DNA of 6,928 nucleotides. Origin: Anaerolineae bacterium (GTDB lineage Bacteria; Chloroflexota; Anaerolineae; JAADDB01). The DNA lies in the NCBI GenBank assembly GCA_015489285.1, contig WGAA01000313.1, positions 1 through 6,928 of the forward strand, in the 5' to 3' direction. The notes beneath the pieces are model-generated. The model was not told where the DNA came from, did no database searches, and was given only the letters and a program-made list of their open reading frames with translations. The translations under genes were made by a program, and so were the position numbers. This document shows positions 1 through 6,047 of this stretch, piece after piece. The number at the start of each line of letters is the position of its first letter. The stretch's first letter is position 1.

Positions 1-651
1 GGGGATCCACAACAGGAGGGGGAGCGCCCAGGAGAGGACCCGTCGTCCGGGCGGGCAAGGACTCCACCGGCGGGCACATCCCACCGTCCACACGCCCAGG
101 ACCGAGACGGGGAACAGGAGGGCCAGGTTATGGGTCCACAGGGCCGCGGCCGTCGCCAATCCCCCCACCGTTCCCCCGAAAGGCGTGGAAGTACGTCCCG
201 GTAGCGGGGTGTCCGCGAGGGCCAGCGCGATCCACAAGGTCAGCCACGCGTACATCCGGGCTTCCTGGGCGTACCGCACGTGGAGGGGGGACAGGGTGAG
301 CACGACGAGGAAGGCCAGGGCGGGCGTTCGACCCCAGCGAGCGGCCCATCGGAAGGCGAGGGCCAGAGTCATTGTGGAAGCGAAGGCGGACAGGGCGCGC
401 AAGGCCCAGACGCTCTCCCCGAACTCCCCACGCCAGAGGGCGAGGAGCAGATAATACAGGGGGGGATGCTGGTCGATGCGAACACACCAGCGGACGAGCT
501 CCGACGGCGGGTGGCCGGACATCCACCAGCTAAAGGCCTCATCGATCCAGAGAGAGCGCGCGTCCAGGCCGATCAGGCGTACGGCAAAGCCGAGGAGAAG
601 GAGGACGAGGGGAAGGTATTTGCGTGCGCGTTCACGCGTTGGAACGCTCAT
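1..651 (-). CDS. GT39-type membrane glycosyltransferase (ArnT/PMT-like), N-terminal part, runs off the left edge
   Basis: This reading frame is open from an ATG at 651 down to base 1, giving the first 217 residues of a longer protein (family members usually exceed 450). It begins with a short basic stretch and a membrane segment (about residues 11-28). The first extracytoplasmic loop then has WIDEAF (35-40), whose D37-E38 pair sits where PMT and ArnT enzymes keep their catalytic acidic residue. Next come DQHPPLYYLLL (60-70), YAQEARMY (127-134) and a THN motif (173-175), all typical of bacterial GT39-like proteins, with hydrophobic segments between them. Such enzymes transfer a sugar from a polyprenyl-phosphate donor to a lipid or protein on the outer face of the membrane; donor and acceptor cannot be told here. 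The start overlaps the end of fmt by 20 bases and has no clear Shine-Dalgarno sequence, so translation is probably coupled to fmt. The family call is firm; the exact start is less certain. Confidence 0.87.
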   Translation of the reverse strand, partial: MSVPTRERARKYLPLVLLLLGFAVRLIGLDARSLWIDEAFSWWMSGHPPSELVRWCVRIDQHPPLYYLLLALWRGEFGESVWALRALSAFASTMTLALAFRWAARWGRTPALAFLVVLTLSPLHVRYAQEARMYAWLTLWIALALADTPLPGRTSTPFGGTVGGLATAAALWTHNLALLFPVSVLGVWTVGCARRWSPCPPGRRVLSWALPLLLWIP

Positions 652-1585
652 GGCCCAACACACTGCCCACAAAACCGCGAGCCCCGCGGAGGAAGGTGGC
701 AATCTCCAAGGGGCGTTTCCCGGCCAATTGAACCTGAAGGAGTTCAAGGACCCCTTCGCCGGTGATCACAGCAGCCCCCTCCTCCCAGGGGATGACCGTC
801 CCGGGAAGCCCCGGAACCTCCTGGGGGTGAGCCTTTGCTCGGAGGATTTTCAGCACCCGGCCTTGCCAGCGGGTCATCGCGGTAGGCCAGGGCCAGTAAG
901 CCCGGACCTTCCGCTCGATGAGGCGGGCCGGTTCCTCCCAGCGGATCCAGCCGTCGGATTTCTTGAGCATGGGCGCGTAGGTTGCCCGCGCCTCGTCTTG
1001 GGGCACGGGAACGAGCTCTCCACCCACCCACCGAGGGATGGTCTCGACCAACAACGTCGCTCCCAGGTGGGCCAGGCGGCGTCCCAATGTCTCCGTAGTA
1101 TCTTCCGGGTAAATGGGTTCCCTTCGCTGGGCAAGGATGGGGCCCGTATCCACACCTTCGTCCATGAGCATGATCGTCACGCCCGTCTCCTCGTCCCCCG
1201 CGATGATGGCCGCCGGGATGGGCGCTGCCCCTCGCCAGCGAGGTAACAGGGACGCGTGGACGTTCAGACAGCCGTGCGGGGGAATATCCAGCACGTCCTT
1301 GGGGAGGATGAGGCCGAACGCGGCCACAACGATGAGATCCGGACGCCAGGCGCGAATGGGCTCCTGGGATTCCGGTTTGCGCAGGGTGCGCGGCTGGAAG
1401 ACCTCTATCCCGTGGCGCAGGGCAACCTGTTTGACAGGCGAAGGCACCGGCGCTCGGGAGCGCCCTTTGGGCTTGTCCGGGCGGGTCACCACCCCGACGA
1501 CGTGAATATCCTCGGCCTGGATAAGGCGCTCCAGAGAGGGCACGGCGAATTCCGGCGTCCCCATGAAAACGACGCGTAAGCTCAT
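632..1585 (-). CDS. fmt: Methionyl-tRNA formyltransferase
   Basis: Cytoplasmic enzyme that transfers a formyl group from 10-formyltetrahydrofolate to the amino group of Met-tRNA(fMet), making the bacterial initiator tRNA. The 317-residue product has the normal family length. The N-terminal Rossmann-like domain opens with GTPEFAVPSL (residues 9-18). The catalytic core follows: LNVHASLLPRWRGAAPI carries N108 and H110, and MDEGVDTGPIL carries D146, matching the Asn/His/Asp triad of the E. coli enzyme in position. The C-terminal tRNA-binding domain begins near TYAPMLKKSDG (202-212) and includes the YWPWP segment (about 230-234). I chose the ATG at 1585 because a GAGGAG ribosome-binding site ends 5 bases before it; the GTG two codons upstream directly abuts that site and has no spacing. 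It is the first gene of a minus-strand pair with the GT39 gene. The usual neighbour def (peptide deformylase) is not seen. No key residue is missing. Confidence 0.97.
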   Translation of the reverse strand: MSLRVVFMGTPEFAVPSLERLIQAEDIHVVGVVTRPDKPKGRSRAPVPSPVKQVALRHGIEVFQPRTLRKPESQEPIRAWRPDLIVVAAFGLILPKDVLDIPPHGCLNVHASLLPRWRGAAPIPAAIIAGDEETGVTIMLMDEGVDTGPILAQRREPIYPEDTTETLGRRLAHLGATLLVETIPRWVGGELVPVPQDEARATYAPMLKKSDGWIRWEEPARLIERKVRAYWPWPTAMTRWQGRVLKILRAKAHPQEVPGLPGTVIPWEEGAAVITGEGVLELLQVQLAGKRPLEIATFLRGARGFVGSVLGHERSNA

Positions 1586-1590
1586 GGTCA

Positions 1591-1596
1591 CTCCTC
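1591..1596 (-). promoter_or_regulatory. Ribosome-binding site of fmt
   Basis: GAGGAG on the minus strand, 5 bases before the ATG at 1585. It decides between two in-frame starts: the GTG at 1591 would leave no spacing, so the ATG is preferred. Confidence 0.8.
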
Positions 1597-1624
1597 GAAC
1601 CGTCCATGACGGGTTGGCTTCCTT

Positions 1625-1653
1625 ACTCTAGCCCCTCTTCACCGTTCGAGCAA
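1625..1653 (-). promoter_or_regulatory. Possible sigma70-type promoter for fmt and the GT39 gene
   Basis: On the minus strand, TTGCTC (1648-1653) is separated by exactly 17 bases from TAGAGT (1625-1630). The -35 matches the consensus at 3 of 6 bases and the -10 at 4 of 6. A transcript would start near 1618 and give a leader of about 30 bases to the fmt ATG. The position suits a promoter for the fmt-GT39 pair, but the match is modest and found by eye. Confidence 0.4.
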
Positions 1654-1768
1654 GTTCGGCCGCGGGTTCTTTTCGCTTTGGCTTTGGGGAAGGAAGGGCG
1701 CATCGTGAGGGGATGGGCGCGCGTGAACGGCGGGGGGACGGGATAGGATGTCGGTTCGGCAGGATGGT

Positions 1769-1797
1769 TTGGCTCCCCCTTCGGCCGGGGATATAAT
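1769..1797 (+). promoter_or_regulatory. Sigma70-type promoter for the DUF2298 gene
   Basis: A perfect TATAAT (1792-1797) stands 17 bases downstream of TTGGCT (1769-1774, 4 of 6 matches to TTGACA). The predicted start near 1804 leaves a leader of about 30 bases before the ATG at 1836, with the ribosome-binding site inside it. This is the best promoter match I found in the window. The 17-base spacer holds a G/C inverted repeat (TCCCC at 1774-1778, GGGGA at 1787-1791) that could be a protein-binding site or chance. Confidence 0.7.
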
Positions 1798-1823
1798 GGG
1801 GATGCAAAATTCAACCCGGAATT

Positions 1824-1828
1824 GAGGA
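1824..1828 (+). promoter_or_regulatory. Ribosome-binding site of the DUF2298 gene
   Basis: GAGGA lies 7 bases before the ATG at 1836, normal spacing, and supports that start. Confidence 0.75.
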
Positions 1829-1835
1829 TCGAAGC

Positions 1836-4322
1836 ATGGGGACCACAATTGGCCGGATTGTCGTCTGGTGGCTCTGGGTGCTCATCATCGGTGGGGCTGC
1901 ATGGCCCCTGGCGTGGCGTCTTTTCCCCCGCTTTCCCGATAGGGGATATGCCCTGAGTAAAGCGTTGGGACTCCTCCTGTGGGGATACATCCTTTGGTTG
2001 GGTTCCACCCTGGGTGTGTTGCACAGCACCTTTGGTGGGGCCCTGGTCGCCCTGGGGGTCGTGCTCCTGCTTTCCTACGTCCTCGCGCGGGACGCGTGGA
2101 CTCGAACAGAGGGGAGCTGTCCTGCGCTGGTCACGTGGTGGCGGGGGCACCGCTCTTCCCTTGTCTACACGGAACTCCTTTTCCTCCTGGCGTACCTGGG
2201 ATGGGCTTACGTCCGAGCTCAGAGCCCCGACATTGCTACGGCGGGCGGGGAGAAATTCATGGAGATCGCGTTCATCAACGGTATCCTCACTTCCCGGGTG
2301 TTTCCCCCGCACGATCCCTGGCTGGCCGGATACGCCATCAGTTATTATTACTTCGGTTACGTGATGATTGGGGGACTTATTCAGTTGAGCCATGTCCCCC
2401 CTTCTGTGGCGTTCAACCTGGCCGGAGCCACCTGGTTCGCCCTGACGGTTACGACGGCCTATGGGGTGATGCGCGGTTTCGGTCGGCTCACTCGGTCGCG
2501 CCTTTGGGGCCTTTTGGCCGCCCTGGTCGTGGCCCTGATGGGCAATCTGGAGGGCGTTTTGGAGGTTCTGTACGCCCGACGGGTACTGCCCGTGGGCTTT
2601 TGGCGGTGGTTGGACATTCGGAGTATCAACGTGCCGTACAATCCCAACGAGCCCGCCAGCTGGATCCCCCACCGATTTATCTGGTGGTGGCAGGCCTCCC
2701 GGGTGTTGCACGATAAGGATTTGCTCGGCAACACGATGGAGGTCATCGACGAGTTCCCCGCGTTTTCCTTCATCCTGGGAGATATGCACCCTCACGTGCT
2801 GGCTTTACCCTTCGTCCTTCTGACCATCGGGTTCGCTCTGACCCTTTTCCAGAGGGATAAGGGGCGCCTGCCTGCCGAGGAAACGCCCGGCTCCCGCTGG
2901 GCCCGCTGGCGTGCTGTGGTCGAAAGTCACTTCCCCCGCCGGGACGATGGGGTCCTGTACGCTCTGGCGTTGGGTGGATTGGCTTTTCTCAACACCTGGG
3001 ATTTCCCCATCTATTTGGCGTTGGTCATAGGCGTCATCGCTTTGCGCGAAGCGTATGATGTGGGCCACGTGGATTGGGAAGGGGTTGGTCGGGCTGTTGG
3101 AGTAGGGGCCCTTTTGGCCGTATTGGGCGTGCTCCTGTACCTGCCCTTCTACATCGGCTTCCAGTCGCAGGCGGGGGGCATCCTGCCCAATCTCTTCAAC
3201 CCGACGCGGTTCTCCCAGTTCTTCGTCATGTTCGGTCCCCTTCTCGTCATGTTGTTCCTCTTTGTGTGGCTTCATCGGGGGGAGGGATCGGGCCGGTGGA
3301 AGGTGTACGCTCGCTGGCTCCTTGGGGTGTGGCTGCTCCCCTGGGTTATCCTCGCGAGTATTGTCTTCCTCTTCCTCGTGACCCCCGCGGGTCAGACGTT
3401 TCTCCGACACGTGTTCGAGAATCCCCAGGTTCAGGCCAACATCGGTGGACGGGGGGTAGGCCAGCTGTTGCTTTACATCCTCGCCCTTCGGTTACGGGTG
3501 CCCTGGACGTTTCTCATCCTCGGTGGGGGATTGGCGTGGGCTTTGTGCCGCTTGGTTCAGTTCCCCTGGGATGGGGATGAGGAGGGGGCGTCGGCCTTCG
3601 CCCTTTTGCTCATCGCGCTCGGCCTCTTGCTCACTTACGCAGTGGAGTTCGTCTACATCAAGGACCTCTTCAACACCCGCATGAACACGATCTTCAAGTT
3701 CTACTTCCAGGCCTGGGTCCTGTGGTCTCTGGCCGGTGTCTACGCCCTGGCCCTTGCAGCACGGCGGTTGCGGGGCACATGGCGGCTCATCGCGCTCTCC
3801 GTCCCCGGGGTGTTCATCGCTTTGGGGTTGGTGTACACCCTTTTGGCCATCCCCGCCCGCTCGGAGTTGAAACAGGCCGGTGTCACCCTGAACGGGGAGG
3901 CCTGGGTGGCAAAGGCCTTCCCCGACGATTACGCGGGAATCGTGTGGGTGCGCGAGCACACCGCCCCCGAGGACATCATCCTGGAATCCCCCGGTGGGTC
4001 GTACTCCTTCCACGGTCGGGTGGCCGCGTTTACCGGACGGGCGACGTTGATGGGGTGGGATTTCCACGAGCTCCAGTGGCGGGGGGCGGCCCTCAACCGT
4101 CAGGCAGGTTCCCGTGCGGGGGATATCGAGCGCATATACAAGAGCGCGCGCGGCCCCGAGCTGGTCGACATGTTGCGACGTTATGGGGTGAAGTACCTGA
4201 TCGTGGGCTCCCTGGAACGGCAGAAGTACGGGATCGGCCAGGCCCGGGAGCGCGTCTTCGAGAGCACCCTGGATCCGGTCTTTGCCCAGGGGAGTATGCG
4301 CATTTACCGTCGACCTCGCTGA
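1836..4322 (+). CDS. DUF2298 / Chlor_Arch_YYY polytopic membrane protein, putative GT-C-like glycosyltransferase
   Basis: An 828-residue, very hydrophobic protein with well over ten likely membrane segments. It matches the Chlor_Arch_YYY family (TIGR03662, DUF2298), whose single-copy class is roughly 700-900 residues. Landmarks: a first large loop with SPDI (130-133) and GGEKFMEIAFINGIL (137-151); FPPHDPWLAGY (156-166) leading into the name-giving YYYFGY (170-175); WWWQASRVL (283-291); EFPAFSFILGDMHPH (306-320), which is rich in acidic and His residues; NTWDFP (386-391); and FNTRMNTIFKF (612-622). From about residue 690 the chain is mostly soluble, with TGRATLMGWDFHELQW (733-748) and a conserved-looking tail around KYLIVGSLER. 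The family's function is not established. The layout, with an acidic first loop, many membrane spans and an external C-terminal domain, resembles GT-C glycosyltransferases, so a polyprenyl-linked sugar substrate is a reasonable inference only. It has its own promoter, is transcribed away from fmt, and ends 6 bases from the convergent thiP. No truncation or frameshift is seen. Confidence 0.93.
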   Translation: MGTTIGRIVVWWLWVLIIGGAAWPLAWRLFPRFPDRGYALSKALGLLLWGYILWLGSTLGVLHSTFGGALVALGVVLLLSYVLARDAWTRTEGSCPALVTWWRGHRSSLVYTELLFLLAYLGWAYVRAQSPDIATAGGEKFMEIAFINGILTSRVFPPHDPWLAGYAISYYYFGYVMIGGLIQLSHVPPSVAFNLAGATWFALTVTTAYGVMRGFGRLTRSRLWGLLAALVVALMGNLEGVLEVLYARRVLPVGFWRWLDIRSINVPYNPNEPASWIPHRFIWWWQASRVLHDKDLLGNTMEVIDEFPAFSFILGDMHPHVLALPFVLLTIGFALTLFQRDKGRLPAEETPGSRWARWRAVVESHFPRRDDGVLYALALGGLAFLNTWDFPIYLALVIGVIALREAYDVGHVDWEGVGRAVGVGALLAVLGVLLYLPFYIGFQSQAGGILPNLFNPTRFSQFFVMFGPLLVMLFLFVWLHRGEGSGRWKVYARWLLGVWLLPWVILASIVFLFLVTPAGQTFLRHVFENPQVQANIGGRGVGQLLLYILALRLRVPWTFLILGGGLAWALCRLVQFPWDGDEEGASAFALLLIALGLLLTYAVEFVYIKDLFNTRMNTIFKFYFQAWVLWSLAGVYALALAARRLRGTWRLIALSVPGVFIALGLVYTLLAIPARSELKQAGVTLNGEAWVAKAFPDDYAGIVWVREHTAPEDIILESPGGSYSFHGRVAAFTGRATLMGWDFHELQWRGAALNRQAGSRAGDIERIYKSARGPELVDMLRRYGVKYLIVGSLERQKYGIGQARERVFESTLDPVFAQGSMRIYRRPR

Positions 4323-4328
4323 TCGGCT

Positions 4329-6047
4329 TCAGAATTCCCCAACCCCGGGGATGCGCACCTTCTCCACGACCAGAATGGCGACGGTCACCACGGCCATCAA
4401 AATCGTGCTCATAGCCAGGGCCTGACCGTAATTCAGCGCGCCGGGCTGGGCCAGGAAACGGTAGATGGCAATGGGGATCGTCGGGAACTCGGGGCGGGCC
4501 AACATGGACGTGGCCCCGAATTCGCCCATGGAGACGGTGAACGCGAAGACCCCCGCGACCACGGCCGCGCGGGCCACAATGGGCAAGTCCACTTCCTTCC
4601 AGACGCGCCAGGGGGGCGCGCCCAGCACGGCCGCGGCTTCGTGCAGGCGCGGCGGGATGGACGCCAGCGCAGGGTGCAGGGTGCGCACCACGAAGGGAAA
4701 CGCGACCAGGCTGTGGGCCAAGGGAATGATCCAGGGAGACGTCCGCCAGTTCAGCGGCGGGCGACCGAACGCGATGAGGAAGCCCAGGCCCAACGTCACC
4801 GCCGAAGTGCCCAGGGGCAACATGAGCAGCGGGTCGAGCACCCGGGCGGCGGTTCCCCGACGGGCCAGCGCAAACGCGGTGGGCAGTCCCAGGCCCAGGG
4901 AGATGACCACCGTGGTCAGGGCAAAGAGGAGCGAGTTGCGCACGGCCAGAATGGGCGGCACATAGAACAAGGAGGCTCGGCGGTTGATGAAGAGTTCTCG
5001 ATAGTATGCCAGGGTCAGGCGGTGGACGGCCTCGCGCGTGCCCGTGGTCGCGGGTTCCAGTTGGACGAACGAGCGGATGACCAGGGCGATGAGGGGTGTG
5101 ACCAGCAACAGGATGAGGACGCCCACGACCACGGCCAGCCCTGCCCACTCGCGACGGTCGCGCGGGCGGCGCACGTTCTCCTCCGCGGCCCGGGGCGCCA
5201 CGGGCACGACGACTCGCCCCAGGACGTGGGTATATGTAATGGTCAGTGCCAGGGTAAAGAGCAGTTGAATCAAGGAGAGCACCGCGGCCAGAGGCACGTT
5301 CAACATGCGCAGGGCCTGGATGAAAATTTCCACCTCGATGGTGGCGTAGCGAGGCCCCCCCAGGATGAGCACCACGCCGAAACTGGTAAAGTCGAAGAGG
5401 AAGACGAGGAGGCTCGCCGCCAGGATCGCGGGGCGCAACAAGGGCCATGTCACCTCCCGGAACGCTCGTCGGCTGTCCGCGCCCAGAACACGAGCCGCTT
5501 GCACCAGGCGCGGGTCCAGGTGGGCCCACGCGTTTCCCACGATGCGCAGGACAATGGTCGTGTTGTAGAACACGTGGGCCACGAGAATGGCGGCCAGGGT
5601 GTTGAGAAAGGGGATGGGCGGACGTTCCAGGTGGAGAAGCGCCATCAGGGCCACGTTGATCCAGCCGCGCGGTCCCAGGAGCGCGTTGAATCCCGCGGCC
5701 GCGACCACGGTGGGTAGCATAAAGGGGATGGTGGTCAACGCACGCAAGAGGTCTTTGCCGGGAAAGCGGTAGTGCGCGAACAGGTACGCGGCGGGCATCC
5801 CCACGAGCAGGGTCAGCAGCGTAGAGAGAATGGCCTGCCAGAGGGTGAAACGCACCACGCGCCAGATGATGCCCCCGTCTTCCACCAGGACCTGGATGAC
5901 CTGGCGCGGGGCCAGGCCCAGGCGCAGGATGGACCATAGGGGGTAGAAGAAGAACAGGCCCAGGAAGATAAGGGGAAGCAGCCAGATCCCCGCGGCGAGG
6001 GACAGCCGTGTCCCCCGCCGCGAGGTGGTCAGCGCGTGCGCACTCAT
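4329..6047 (-). CDS. thiP: Thiamine ABC transporter, fused two-domain permease
   Basis: Inner-membrane channel subunit predicted to move thiamine (or its phosphates) delivered by ThiB, powered by an ATPase such as ThiQ. The 572 residues form two tandem BPD-transporter permease domains of about six membrane spans each (roughly 20-275 and 300-562), as in ThiP and the related ferric-iron permeases of the FbpB/SfuB type. Each half carries an EAA-type ATPase-coupling loop: QAARVLGA (183-190) followed by FREVTWPLLRPAI, and EAAAVLGA (470-477) followed by WKEVDLPIVARAA. E. coli ThiP is slightly shorter (about 536). I chose the ATG at 6047 because it overlaps the thiB stop as ATGA, the usual coupling arrangement. 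An in-frame ATG at 6080 would add 11 residues inside thiB and is less likely. The thiamine assignment rests mainly on the adjacent ThiB; iron specificity is the main alternative for the permease alone. No thiQ follows, as the DUF2298 gene converges immediately. Confidence 0.88.
   Translation of the reverse strand: MSAHALTTSRRGTRLSLAAGIWLLPLIFLGLFFFYPLWSILRLGLAPRQVIQVLVEDGGIIWRVVRFTLWQAILSTLLTLLVGMPAAYLFAHYRFPGKDLLRALTTIPFMLPTVVAAAGFNALLGPRGWINVALMALLHLERPPIPFLNTLAAILVAHVFYNTTIVLRIVGNAWAHLDPRLVQAARVLGADSRRAFREVTWPLLRPAILAASLLVFLFDFTSFGVVLILGGPRYATIEVEIFIQALRMLNVPLAAVLSLIQLLFTLALTITYTHVLGRVVVPVAPRAAEENVRRPRDRREWAGLAVVVGVLILLLVTPLIALVIRSFVQLEPATTGTREAVHRLTLAYYRELFINRRASLFYVPPILAVRNSLLFALTTVVISLGLGLPTAFALARRGTAARVLDPLLMLPLGTSAVTLGLGFLIAFGRPPLNWRTSPWIIPLAHSLVAFPFVVRTLHPALASIPPRLHEAAAVLGAPPWRVWKEVDLPIVARAAVVAGVFAFTVSMGEFGATSMLARPEFPTIPIAIYRFLAQPGALNYGQALAMSTILMAVVTVAILVVEKVRIPGVGEF

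Noticed and set aside
280..1246. Plus-strand open frames (280-765 and 476-1246) that look like small hypothetical genes.
   Set aside because: They are antisense to the GT39 gene and fmt, have biased low-complexity composition, and the minus-strand frames carry clear family motifs.
744..1607. A 287-codon minus-strand open frame overlapping fmt in another frame.
   Set aside because: It has no domain, and fmt has its full catalytic triad and ribosome-binding site in the alternative frame.
1623..2795. A 390-codon minus-strand open frame antisense to the start of the DUF2298 gene.
   Set aside because: The translation is Pro, Gln, Arg and Gly rich with no recognisable domain, while the opposite strand encodes conserved DUF2298 motifs over the same stretch.
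4336..4351. Possible terminator hairpin: TCCCC and GGGGA arms with a 6-base loop just inside the 3' end of thiP.
   Set aside because: The stem is only 5 bp and is not followed by a T run in either direction.
5231..5240. TATATGTAAT, an AT-rich patch inside thiP that resembles a -10 element.
   Set aside because: It lies within codons of thiP, has no convincing -35 partner by eye, and no gene starts nearby.
4641..5717. A 358-codon plus-strand open frame antisense to thiP.
   Set aside because: It is dominated by Gln, Gly, Arg and His, the typical antisense pattern of a hydrophobic GC-rich membrane gene.
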